Part shown: positions 1 to 7,304 of the stretch, in pieces
Layout: every line of letters starts with the position of its first letter
Position numbering within the stretch: position 1 is the first letter of the stretch
Source of the DNA: Paracoccaceae bacterium
GTDB lineage: Bacteria > Pseudomonadota > Alphaproteobacteria > Rhodobacterales > Rhodobacteraceae
Direction of reading: 5' to 3'
Assembly (NCBI GenBank): GCA_003561595.1
Contig: PWWF01000130.1
Location: 1-17,203 of the forward strand
DNA: 17,203 bases
Translations under genes and position numbers: made by a program
Notes under the pieces: model-generated
The model's input: the letters and a program-made list of their open reading frames with translations, nothing else
Told to the model about the DNA's origin: nothing
The model's database searches: none

Positions 1-233
1 ACATCGCCAAGGACACCCTGTTCGAACCGGAGCGCAACCAAGCGCGTGCCATTGATTGGGACCAAAGCGACCGCGGACTTTCATCAGGGCGCGCAGTCAA
101 TGTGCTGCAACTCAGACGCCGTATACATGGCCGCAACCAACATCATGCCAGCATCACCCAAAAAGCCCTTGCCCCGCGGGAGCCATCCATACATGGTTCG
201 AGCGACAATGGCGACGCGGGGGGGCAGCGCCCC
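1..233. other. Unassigned left flank beyond murJ, no gene recognised
   Basis: This stretch lies downstream of murJ at the window edge. Frames on both strands give only short or featureless peptides. One minus-strand frame runs open to the edge over roughly positions 1-110 (ending in a peptide like ARAWLRSGSNRVSLAM), and plus frame 3 is open only because it continues as the antisense shadow of murJ. Neither resembles a family I know. The bases look less GC-rich than the coding DNA beside it, which would fit a non-coding spacer or the edge of acquired or decayed DNA. The gene normally expected next to murJ (trpS in many relatives) is not visible here. Confidence 0.4.
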
Positions 234-234
234 C
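220..234 (-). terminator. GC hairpin at the murJ stop codon, possible terminator
   Basis: A perfect 6-base inverted repeat, GGGGGC (220-225) and GCCCCC (229-234), with a 3-base loop sits at the end of murJ, whose TAG stop is at 236-234. There is no T tract after the stem on the minus strand, so it does not meet the usual rule for an intrinsic terminator. Short GC hairpins directly after a stop can still stabilise a 3' end or assist Rho-independent release. The plus strand carries a run of seven G here (218-224). Confidence 0.35.
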
Positions 235-1796
235 TACCCGGTCACGTCCTTGGCCCGCGACCGCCGCAGCGCCGCGCGCATCTCACCCAGCGAGAAAGCC
301 CCGATCGCCTGCGCCAGCCCCAGATAGACCACCGACCCGCCCAGAATGATCACCAGAAGCGCCAGATAACGCCGCCCGCCCGCATCAAGCCACCCCTCGA
401 ACAGCAGGGCCAGCCCGTAGAGCGCAGCACCCATCACCAATGCCGCCAGCACGATCCGCCCCAGCCGGTAGCGCAGTTGCGCATCGATCTGCGCCGCCTG
501 CCCCATGTCGCGCGAATTGCGCCAAAGCTGCCAGACCATCACCCAGGCCGCCAGAGAGGTCGCCAGCGCCGCCGCGATAAAGCCGATAAAGGGCATCAGC
601 CCCACGGCCACGACCGCATTCACCACCATCGACACGACCGCAAAGCGAAAGGGCCGCCGCGTGTCATGGCGCGCATAATAAAGCGGCTGCAACACCTTGT
701 GCAGCACGAAAGCCGGCAGCCCCAGCGCATAGATCGCAAGCGCCAGCGCCGTGGCCTCGGTATCCGCCCCGGTCCAGGCCCCGCGCCCGAACAGGACCGA
801 CACGATGGGCTGCGCGATCACCACCAGCGCCACGGCCGAGGGCAGCGTCAGAAACAGGGCGAATTCCATCCCGCGATTGAAGGAATGCTGCCCCGCGCCC
901 GCATCGCCCGCGCGCAGGCGGCGCGAGAGCTCCGGCAGCAACACCACGCCCACCGCAATCCCCACCACGCCCAGCGGCAATTGATACAGCCGGTCGGCAT
1001 AGGACAGCCAGGACACGGCATTTTCGGTAAAGCTCGCCACCTGCCGGCCCACCAGCAGGTTGATCTGCACCACCCCGCCCGCCAGAACCGCCGGGGCGGC
1101 GATGATCGCCAGCCGCTTCAACTCGGGCGTCAGGCGCGGGCGGCGAAAGCGCATGGCAAAGCCAGCGCGGCGCACGGCGATCCACAGCATCACCAGTTGC
1201 ACGACACCCGCCACCGGCACCGCCCAGGACAGGGTCAGACCGATGGGCCAGCCCGCGCGCTCAGCCAGCAGCATCGCCGCGACAAAGACCACATTCAGCA
1301 GAACCGGGGCAGCCGCCGCCGCGGTGAAGCGCCCCACCGCGTTCAGCATCCCCGACAATAGCGCGACCAGCGAGATGAAGAAAATATAGGGAAAGGCCAC
1401 GCGCCCGAACAGCACCGCCATGTCGAACCGGTCATCCTGCGCGAACCCCGCCGCCATCGCCCAGACCAGCAGCGGCATCGCGATCACGGCCAGCACCGAG
1501 AAGACCAGCAACAGCGCGGCCATGCCCCAGAACGCATCGCGCGCGAAATCCTCGGCTGCCTCGCCCGCTTCATGCTTCTTGGCAAACATCGGCACGAAAG
1601 CGAAGTTGAATGCCCCTTCGGCAAAGAAACGGCGGAACATGTTGGGCAGGGAGAACGCCACGAAAAACGCGTCCGTCACTGGCCCCGCGCCCAGATAGGC
1701 GGCCATCATCACATCGCGGACAAAGCCGAAGACCCGGCTGAGCAGCGTCCAGAGCCCCACGGTCACAAATCCCGCAACCAGCCGGATCCGCGCCAT
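234..1796 (-). CDS. murJ: MurJ, lipid II flippase
   Basis: Integral inner-membrane protein of the MurJ/MviN family (MOP exporter superfamily). It moves the undecaprenyl-linked peptidoglycan precursor lipid II from the cytoplasmic to the periplasmic face. The 520 residues match the family length and are largely hydrophobic, consistent with about 14 membrane segments. The N-terminal signature is clear: SRVFGFVRD (20-28), TDAFFVAF (41-48), and LPNMFRRFFAEGAFNFAFVP from residue 50. R21, R27, D42, R55/R56 and E60 line up with the charged cavity residues of E. coli MurJ known to be needed for function. The start ATG at 1796 leaves a normal N-terminus; the leader has only a weak GGCGGG-type ribosome site. 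The gene follows glnD after 112 bases that contain a large hairpin, so co-transcription with glnD is uncertain. Family call is firm. Confidence 0.95.
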   Translation of the reverse strand: MARIRLVAGFVTVGLWTLLSRVFGFVRDVMMAAYLGAGPVTDAFFVAFSLPNMFRRFFAEGAFNFAFVPMFAKKHEAGEAAEDFARDAFWGMAALLLVFSVLAVIAMPLLVWAMAAGFAQDDRFDMAVLFGRVAFPYIFFISLVALLSGMLNAVGRFTAAAAAPVLLNVVFVAAMLLAERAGWPIGLTLSWAVPVAGVVQLVMLWIAVRRAGFAMRFRRPRLTPELKRLAIIAAPAVLAGGVVQINLLVGRQVASFTENAVSWLSYADRLYQLPLGVVGIAVGVVLLPELSRRLRAGDAGAGQHSFNRGMEFALFLTLPSAVALVVIAQPIVSVLFGRGAWTGADTEATALALAIYALGLPAFVLHKVLQPLYYARHDTRRPFRFAVVSMVVNAVVAVGLMPFIGFIAAALATSLAAWVMVWQLWRNSRDMGQAAQIDAQLRYRLGRIVLAALVMGAALYGLALLFEGWLDAGGRRYLALLVIILGGSVVYLGLAQAIGAFSLGEMRAALRRSRAKDVTG

Positions 1797-1820
1797 CAGT
1801 GCCCGCCTGTCAGTCTGAGC

Positions 1821-1899
1821 GCCCGCCTGCGCGCGCCTTGGCAGCGGCGCGCGGGTGGGTGGGTGGGGCGTGCCGCTGCCAGGGCGCGCGCAGGCGGGC
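1821..1899. repeat. Long inverted repeat between glnD and murJ with G-quadruplex loop
   Basis: The left arm 1821-1848 and right arm 1872-1899 are reverse complements over 28 bases with a single difference (T1838 opposite G1882, a wobble on the plus strand and an A/C mismatch in the minus-strand transcript). Pairing can continue inward with G1849/T1871, C1850/G1870, G1851/C1869 and C1852/G1868, giving about 32 pairs and leaving a loop of exactly 15 bases, 1853-1867. The repeat fills most of the glnD-murJ spacer. In the glnD-murJ transcript the loop would be C-rich. No T tract follows on the minus strand, so a classical terminator is not indicated, although such a stem could block RNA polymerase, protect a 3' end or form a cruciform. 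A 9-base copy of the outer arm, GCCCGCCTG, also occurs at 1801-1809, 20 bases from the same string at 1821-1829. Confidence 0.9.
1853..1868 (+). other. G-quadruplex motif, four G runs with single-T loops
   Basis: The plus strand reads GGGTGGGTGGGTGGGG. Four runs of at least three G separated by single T residues are the pattern known to form very stable parallel three-layer quadruplexes in vitro. It occupies precisely the tip of the long hairpin at 1821-1899. The minus strand, which matches the glnD-murJ mRNA, is C-rich, so a quadruplex would form in the template-strand DNA or in any plus-strand RNA. Motif presence is certain; folding in the cell is inference. Confidence 0.85.
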
Positions 1900-1908
1900 C
1901 GCCCCGCA

Positions 1909-4677
1909 TCAGCGCCTGGCCCGTTCGGCAGCCGCGGTGATCGCGGCGCGCAGCTTGCGCTCCAGCGCGTCCTGCTTGGCTTTGGCGTGCAGTTTCAATC
2001 CGAACATGTCCTTGACATAGAATGTATCGACAGCCTGCACGCCATAGGTCGCAATCACGGCACTTGCAATCGAGATATGCGCATCCGCCAGCGTGCGCGC
2101 CAGATCATATAGCAGCCCCGGACGGTCGCGTGTATCAACCTCTATAATCGTATAGATTTCAGAACCTTCATTGTCGAAGCTGATATTCGTGGGGACACGG
2201 AAGGCGCGCTCGCGCTTACGCACCTTGTCGCGGTCGGCCAGCGCCTCTTCCGCGACCACCTCACCCGCCAGCGTGCGCGCGATCATCTTGCGCAGACGGT
2301 CCAGACGCGCGGTCTCATAGGGGTGGCCCTCGGCGTCCTGCACCCAGAACACCGCCGTCGCGATGCCGTCCTTGGTGGTATAGGTGCGCGCATCGACGAT
2401 ATTCGCCCCCACCAGCGCCAGCGCGCCCGCAAAGCGCGCGAACAGCCCCGGATGATCCGACAGCACGAAACACGCCCGCGTCGCGTCGCGGTCAGGGTCG
2501 GGATGCAGGTCGATGCGGATCTCATCCGCGCCCAGATGGCGCAACAGCCCGGCAAAGACCAGATGCGTGTCCAGTGGCAGCCCCTGCCAATAGGGGTCAT
2601 AATGGCGCGCAAGTTCGGCCCGGCGCTCGGCGGGCGTCCACGCTGTCAGCGCGCCGCGCAGGGCGCGCTTGGCCTCGGTCGCGCGGTTCTCGCGGTTCAG
2701 CGCCTCCAGCCCGTTTTCCAGCGCATGCGCCGTCTCGCGATACAGCGTGCGCAGTAGCTGTGCCTTCCAGTTGTTCCAGGTGCCTGGCCCCACCCCGCGA
2801 ATATCGCAGACCGTCAGCGCCGTCAGCAGGTCCAGCCGCTCGCGCGTTTTCACCAGCTTGGCGAAATCACGCAGCGTGCGCGGGTCCGAGATGTCGCGCT
2901 TCTGCGCCGTATCGGCCATCAGCAGGTGATAGCGCACCAGCCATTCGACCGTTTCGCATTCGCTGCGGTTCAGGCCCAGACGCGGGGCAACCTTGCGCGC
3001 GATCTGCGCGCCCAGGATCGAGTGATCCTCGGGCCGTCCCTTGCCGATATCATGCAGCAAGAGCGCCACATACAGCACCCTGCGGTTCACCCCCTCGCGC
3101 AGGATGCGCGAGGCGACGGGCAATTCCTCAACCAGTTCCTCGCGCTCGATCTGCGCCAATGTGCTGATGCACTGGATCGTATGCTCATCGACCGTATAAT
3201 GGTGATACACGTTGAATTGCATCATCGCCACGATCGGCTCGAATTCGGGGATGAACGCGCCCAGCACGCCCAGTTCGTTCATCCGCCGCAGCGCGCGCTC
3301 GGGGTTCGAATGCTTGAGCAGCAGGCGCAGGAACAGGCGCCGCGCCTCGGGCGTGTTGCGCAGCCGGTCATCGAACAGATGCAGATTGGCCGCGACCAGC
3401 CGCATCGCATTTGGGTGCAGCAGAAAGCCGGTGACCAGCCCTTCCTCGAACAGGCGCAACAGATTGATCGGCTCTTTCAGGAATTCCTCGGCGTCTTCGA
3501 TATCCAGACGGTTCTGCACCACTTTAAGACCGTAGCGCATCTTCTTGCGACGATTGAGGAAATGCCGCAGGATCGGCTCTCGCTTGACATGCCGCGCTTC
3601 CAGTTCCGTCAGGAAAATCCGCGTGAGATCGCCGACATGGGTGGCATGGCGGAAATACTCCTGCATGAAATGCTCGACGCCGCGCCGCCCGCCATGGTCG
3701 GTATAGCCCATCCGCTCGGCCACACCCACTTGCAGATCGAAACTCAGCTGCTCGACCGCGCGGCCTGACAAGTGGTGCATATGGCAGCGCACGGCCCAGA
3801 GGAAGGTCTCGGCATCGCGGAAAATCTCGTATTCCTCGGCCCGGAAGAACCCCAGCGCCACAAGCTCGGCGGCCTGATCGACCTCATGGATGTATTTCGC
3901 GATCCAGTAGAGGGTCTGCAGATCGCGCAAGCCCCCCTTGCCTTCCTTGACATTGGGTTCCAGCAGATAGCGCTGATTGCCGATCTTCGCGTGCCGTGCG
4001 GTGCGCTCGGACAGCTTCATCTCGACGAAATCGGCATGGGTTTTCGCGAACAGTTCCGCCCACAGGCGGCTGCGCAGGGTCTGGGCCAGCGGGGCATTGC
4101 CCCACAGGAACCGATGTTCCAGCAGCGCGGTGCGGATCGTGACATCCTCGCGCCCCAGTCGCAGGCATTCATCGACCGTGCGCGTGGCATGGCCGACCTT
4201 CAGCTTCATGTCCCAGAAGATATAGAGCGCCGATTCGATCACCTGTTCCACCCGGCCCGTCACTTTCCAGGGCAAGAGGAACAGCAGATCGATATCGGAA
4301 CAGGGCGCCATTTCGGCGCGGCCGTAACCGCCCACCGCCAGCGCGGCGATGCGCTCACCCTCGGACGGCATCGGGTTCGGGTGCAGGTCCGTCTGCACGA
4401 TATCCAGCACCAGACAGACGATCTGATCGGTCAGCCAGCTATTGGCACCGACAAAGGCGCGCGCATCGCGCGGATGGGCGACAAACAGCGCCTCCAGCCG
4501 GTCCGATGCCGCGCGCAGGGCGTCGCGCAGCGCGGCGGCCACGTCGCGCCTGCGCGATGCGCATTCGGCGCCCGCATTCGCGGCCAATATCTCGCGCAGG
4601 CGTGCGCGCAGGGCGCCGACATCCAGCACCTGATGGGGCGGAAAGAACGCCGCCGCCGCATCGGGCATGGGGACCAT
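1909..4677 (-). CDS. glnD: GlnD, bifunctional PII uridylyltransferase/uridylyl-removing enzyme
   Basis: Cytoplasmic nitrogen sensor that adds UMP to PII proteins (GlnB/GlnK) when glutamine is low and removes it when glutamine is high. All expected domains are present in 922 residues. The nucleotidyltransferase domain carries GGYGRAEMAPCSDIDLLF from residue 116, with D128 and D130 as metal ligands. A helical linker follows (PNVKEGKGGLRDLQ, 241-254). The HD hydrolase domain has YHHYTVDEH (491-499) and LLHDIGKGRPEDHS (540-553, H542/D543). Two C-terminal ACT domains begin near DHPGLFARFAGAL (741-753) and RDRPGLLYDLARTLADAHI (850-868) and would bind glutamine. The ATG at 4677 is used here; an in-frame ATG three codons later is also possible. 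It starts 32 bases after the upstream LpoA-like gene, consistent with one transcript. Confidence 0.97.
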   Translation of the reverse strand: MVPMPDAAAAFFPPHQVLDVGALRARLREILAANAGAECASRRRDVAAALRDALRAASDRLEALFVAHPRDARAFVGANSWLTDQIVCLVLDIVQTDLHPNPMPSEGERIAALAVGGYGRAEMAPCSDIDLLFLLPWKVTGRVEQVIESALYIFWDMKLKVGHATRTVDECLRLGREDVTIRTALLEHRFLWGNAPLAQTLRSRLWAELFAKTHADFVEMKLSERTARHAKIGNQRYLLEPNVKEGKGGLRDLQTLYWIAKYIHEVDQAAELVALGFFRAEEYEIFRDAETFLWAVRCHMHHLSGRAVEQLSFDLQVGVAERMGYTDHGGRRGVEHFMQEYFRHATHVGDLTRIFLTELEARHVKREPILRHFLNRRKKMRYGLKVVQNRLDIEDAEEFLKEPINLLRLFEEGLVTGFLLHPNAMRLVAANLHLFDDRLRNTPEARRLFLRLLLKHSNPERALRRMNELGVLGAFIPEFEPIVAMMQFNVYHHYTVDEHTIQCISTLAQIEREELVEELPVASRILREGVNRRVLYVALLLHDIGKGRPEDHSILGAQIARKVAPRLGLNRSECETVEWLVRYHLLMADTAQKRDISDPRTLRDFAKLVKTRERLDLLTALTVCDIRGVGPGTWNNWKAQLLRTLYRETAHALENGLEALNRENRATEAKRALRGALTAWTPAERRAELARHYDPYWQGLPLDTHLVFAGLLRHLGADEIRIDLHPDPDRDATRACFVLSDHPGLFARFAGALALVGANIVDARTYTTKDGIATAVFWVQDAEGHPYETARLDRLRKMIARTLAGEVVAEEALADRDKVRKRERAFRVPTNISFDNEGSEIYTIIEVDTRDRPGLLYDLARTLADAHISIASAVIATYGVQAVDTFYVKDMFGLKLHAKAKQDALERKLRAAITAAAERARR

Positions 4678-4709
4678 GCCCGCGACATCACGCTGACTGG
4701 CCGGGCTGC

Positions 4710-5897
4710 TCAGGACCCGGCTCCGACAAAGCTGCGCGGTGCCGGGCTGAGCACTTCGCGGCGTTCATCACGAATTTCGGCCACGGCCACCCCGCGTTCA
4801 TTGGTACCATCGCGGCGGAAGCGGAACACGCCCGAGACACCGGCAAAGCCCGATTGCTGCGTGATCGCCTGCACCGAGAAGGGCGCAGAGCCGCCCAGCC
4901 GCGCCAGCGCGCCGACCGCTGCCACCCCGTCATAGCCAAGCGCTGCCACCGGGTTGGGCCGCGAGCCATGGGCCGCCTCATAGCGCCGCTCGAACTGTTC
5001 GTTCAGGCGCGGATCAGGCAGCGCGAACCAGCCGCCCTGCAGGCCGCTGAGTTCCATCGTGGCAGGCGGGATATCCCAGCGGGTCAGCCCCATGAACTGA
5101 TAATCCTCGTTCGAGATGCTGTTCTGCGGCAACAGCTCTGCCAGTAGCGGCAGCGCGCCCTCGGACCCGGCGGTGAAGATGATGCTGTCGGCTCCCGAAT
5201 TCCGCGCGGTCGAGGATATCTGCGGCAGCGCATCCACGATCCCCTGCTGCGAGAAGGCGTAGGATTGCGTGCCGACAACCGTGGCGCCCGTGCGCGTGGC
5301 CGCGCGCTGGATCGCCTGTTCGGCGACGCGCCCGGCCTCATTCTGTTCCGACACGATCATCACGCGCCCGCGCCCCTGCCCGGCGGCATAGCCCAGCAGG
5401 CGGGTCGCGGTATTCTCGAACATCGCGCCCAGCAGAAAGACATTGCCGCCCGCGACATCGGGGTTGTTGGAAAAACTCAGGATATTGACCCCGGCCTCTG
5501 CCGCTACAGGTGCCACGGCGCGGGTGACATCGGCGAAAAGCGGGCCAAGGATGATCTGCGCGCCATCCGATATCGCGCGAGAGGCTTCAGAGGCGGCGCG
5601 CTGCGGCTCTCCGCCGGTCTGATAGACGCGCAGGTCCATCTCGACCCCTTGCAGATCCGCCCGCGCCATTCGCGCCGCGTTCTCCAGATTGCGCGCCAGT
5701 GTCTGGCGGTCGGAATTCCCCCCGCCGGGCACCAGCAGCGCGACGCGCGCGGGGCCGGAGATGTCCCGCTCGGGGCCGGTGCCGACGCCAGGCAACACGG
5801 CGGGCGCGTCACAGCCGGCGACAAACATTGTGGCCGCAGCCGAACTCAGCAACCCACGACGGGTCAGCACTGGGGAAACAAGGGGGGGTCGGCGCAT
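4710..5897 (-). CDS. LpoA/YraM-like penicillin-binding protein activator, one-domain lipoprotein
   Basis: A 395-residue protein with a periplasmic binding protein type 1 fold. Signs of this are RVALLVPGGG (51-60), AQIILGPLFADVTRAVAPVA (113-132) and the SFSNNPDVAGG segment (141-151), all typical of the LppC/LpoA family. The N-terminus carries a twin arginine (TRRGLL, 12-17), a hydrophobic stretch and a lipobox FVAGC ending at C29, so it is probably exported and lipid-anchored. E. coli LpoA is an outer-membrane lipoprotein that activates the peptidoglycan synthase PBP1A; its C-terminal half has this fold, while its N-terminal helical repeat domain is absent here. The ATG at 5897 is preferred because it places the signal peptide correctly and has AGGAG 10 bases upstream; the frame is open further upstream but without signal features. 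Being next to rsmI and yraN supports the assignment, but a plain amino-acid-binding receptor role cannot be excluded. Confidence 0.82.
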   Translation of the reverse strand: MRRPPLVSPVLTRRGLLSSAAATMFVAGCDAPAVLPGVGTGPERDISGPARVALLVPGGGNSDRQTLARNLENAARMARADLQGVEMDLRVYQTGGEPQRAASEASRAISDGAQIILGPLFADVTRAVAPVAAEAGVNILSFSNNPDVAGGNVFLLGAMFENTATRLLGYAAGQGRGRVMIVSEQNEAGRVAEQAIQRAATRTGATVVGTQSYAFSQQGIVDALPQISSTARNSGADSIIFTAGSEGALPLLAELLPQNSISNEDYQFMGLTRWDIPPATMELSGLQGGWFALPDPRLNEQFERRYEAAHGSRPNPVAALGYDGVAAVGALARLGGSAPFSVQAITQQSGFAGVSGVFRFRRDGTNERGVAVAEIRDERREVLSPAPRSFVGAGS

Positions 5898-6018
5898 GGG
5901 GGCTGGCACTCCTGGGTTGCGTCGGGGATCATCGGCGCGCAGACTAAGCAAGCCCGGCAGCGAAGTAAACGCTCGACTGGTGAACGGGCGCAAATCGGCC
6001 AGAGGACGCCCCGCAGAC
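5898..6018. promoter_or_regulatory. Divergent promoter region between the LpoA-like gene and rsmI
   Basis: 121 bases separate the two divergent start codons. For the minus-strand gene, TTTACT (5969-5964) and TAGTCT (5946-5941) are 17 bases apart and form a plausible sigma-70 type pair, followed by AGGAG at about 5913-5909. For rsmI, TTGCGT (5917-5922) and CAGACT (5940-5945) are also 17 apart but match less well, and the two -10 elements would overlap. An AGAGGA ribosome-site-like string precedes rsmI. These are pattern matches only. Confidence 0.35.
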
Positions 6019-6897
6019 ATGACGCAAAAGCCACCCGTTCCCCCCGCGCCAGTGGCCATTGAACCGGGCCTGCACCTGATCGCGACCCCCATCGGGGCCG
6101 CGCGCGACATCACGCTGCGTGCGCTGGATCTGCTGGCGGGATGCGATGTGCTGGCGGCAGAGGATACGCGCAGCCTGCGCCACCTGATGGAACTGCATGG
6201 CCTGCGCCCCGGCGGGCGACCACTGCTGGCCTATCACGACCATAACGGGGCGAAGATGCGCCCGCGCCTGCTGGCCGCGCTGACTGAGGGCAAGAGCGTG
6301 GTCTACGCCGCCGAGGCCGGGACCCCCATGGTGGCCGATCCCGGCTATCAACTGGCGCGCGAGGCAATCGCCGCAGGCCTGCCCGTGCATTCCGCGCCCG
6401 GCCCCTCGGCAATGCTGGCGGCACTCACGCTGTCGGGCCTGCCAAGCGACCGCTTCTGCTTTCTGGGCTTTGCACCTGCAAGCGCAGGCGCACGACGCCG
6501 GTTCCTGCAAGAGGCGGCGGCAATCCCGGCGACGCTGATCCTCTACGAATCGCCCAAGCGCGTTAGCCGATTGTTAGGGGAATTGTGCGAGATTGCCGGA
6601 GGGGACCGCCCGGCGGCGCTATGCCGCGAGCTGACGAAGAAACATGAAGAAGTGATCCGCATGCCGCTTGCCGAACTTGAACAGGATATCCGCGACCGCA
6701 GCCTGCGCGGCGAAATCGTCCTTGTGATCGGGCGGGGCATTCAAGCGGTTGCAGGGCCCGAAACGCTGGATCAGGCGCTGGATGTCGCGCTGCGCGATAT
6801 GCGCCTGAAAGAGGCCGTGGCCCATGTGGCCCAGATGCTGGGTCTGCCACGGCGGCAGGTCTATCAGGCCGCGCTGGAGAAGGAAAAACCGCAATGA
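6019..6897 (+). CDS. rsmI: RsmI, 16S rRNA cytidine-1402 2'-O-methyltransferase
   Basis: Cytoplasmic SAM-dependent enzyme that methylates the ribose of C1402 in the decoding centre of 16S rRNA, acting with RsmH. The 292 residues match the family length. Visible signatures: LHLIATPIGAARDITLRAL (18-36), AAEDTR (46-51), AEAGTPMVADPGYQLAREA (98-116), APGPSA (126-131), LILYESPKRV (173-182), and ALCRELTKKHEEV (200-212), followed by RGEIVLVI. This is the tetrapyrrole-methylase fold. The ATG at 6019 places the conserved LIATPIG at the usual distance from the N-terminus; the frame is open further upstream but that extension has no family similarity and overlaps the divergent promoter region. Its TGA overlaps the yraN ATG, suggesting coupled translation. 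Confidence 0.95.
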   Translation: MTQKPPVPPAPVAIEPGLHLIATPIGAARDITLRALDLLAGCDVLAAEDTRSLRHLMELHGLRPGGRPLLAYHDHNGAKMRPRLLAALTEGKSVVYAAEAGTPMVADPGYQLAREAIAAGLPVHSAPGPSAMLAALTLSGLPSDRFCFLGFAPASAGARRRFLQEAAAIPATLILYESPKRVSRLLGELCEIAGGDRPAALCRELTKKHEEVIRMPLAELEQDIRDRSLRGEIVLVIGRGIQAVAGPETLDQALDVALRDMRLKEAVAHVAQMLGLPRRQVYQAALEKEKPQ

Positions 6898-7247
6898 GAC
6901 AGGCGCGCAACAACATGGCGGGCCTTGCCGCCGAGGAAACAGTCCTGCGCCAGTATCTTGCCGCGGGCTATGCCCTGCTGGCGCGCCGCTACCGTGGCAC
7001 GCGCGGCGAGATTGATCTGGTGCTGGGGCGCAATGGTGATGTGGTGTTCATCGAGGTCAAGAAAAGCCGCAGTTTCGGCGCGGCAGTGGCGCGGCTGGGC
7101 GCGGCGCAGATCGGGCGGATATTCGCGACAGCGGCCGAATTTCTGGGCACGCAGCCCATGGGTCAGATGACCGAAACCCGCTTCGATGTAGCGCTGGTCA
7201 ATGCGCAGGGCGACGTGTCGGTGATTGAGAACGCGCTGTGGCAATAG
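6894..7247 (+). CDS. yraN: YraN (UPF0102) endonuclease-fold protein
   Basis: A 117-residue member of the YraN/UPF0102 family, whose fold resembles restriction-endonuclease-like nucleases; its physiological role is not settled. The family core is seen as GLAAEETVLRQYLAAGY (10-26), RRYRGTRGEIDLVL (31-44) and VVFIEVKKSRSFG (50-62). E39, D41, E54 and K56 form the D/E...ExK arrangement expected of a metal-binding nuclease site. It overlaps rsmI by 4 bases (ATGA), and the same pairing with rsmI and an LpoA gene occurs in E. coli (yraL-yraM-yraN). The coding region ends in a TAG at 7245-7247 with no clear terminator after it. Confidence 0.92.
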   Translation: MRQARNNMAGLAAEETVLRQYLAAGYALLARRYRGTRGEIDLVLGRNGDVVFIEVKKSRSFGAAVARLGAAQIGRIFATAAEFLGTQPMGQMTETRFDVALVNAQGDVSVIENALWQ

Positions 7248-7304
7248 CGGTGATCGCGCGCTGAGCTGTGTCCGCGATGATGAAGTTCCGCAGGGTGCGC
7301 AGCA

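Noticed and set aside
102..1361. A 419-codon open frame on the plus strand opposite murJ
   Set aside because: It is rich in Arg, His, Pro and Gln in the way typical of antisense frames in GC-rich DNA, has no family motif, and lies over a complete murJ.
1821..1899. Reading the long hairpin as an ordinary intrinsic terminator of glnD
   Set aside because: No T tract follows on the minus strand and the stem is far longer than usual, so I list it as a repeat/structure instead.
3772..4935. A 387-codon plus-strand frame opposite glnD
   Set aside because: Antisense shadow: no motifs, crosses the glnD/LpoA-like gene boundary, and glnD has all catalytic motifs on the other strand.
5898..6113. An N-terminal extension of the LpoA-like protein by 72 residues
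   Set aside because: It would bury the twin-arginine/lipobox signal inside the protein and run into the rsmI coding region; the ATG at 5897 has a ribosome site.
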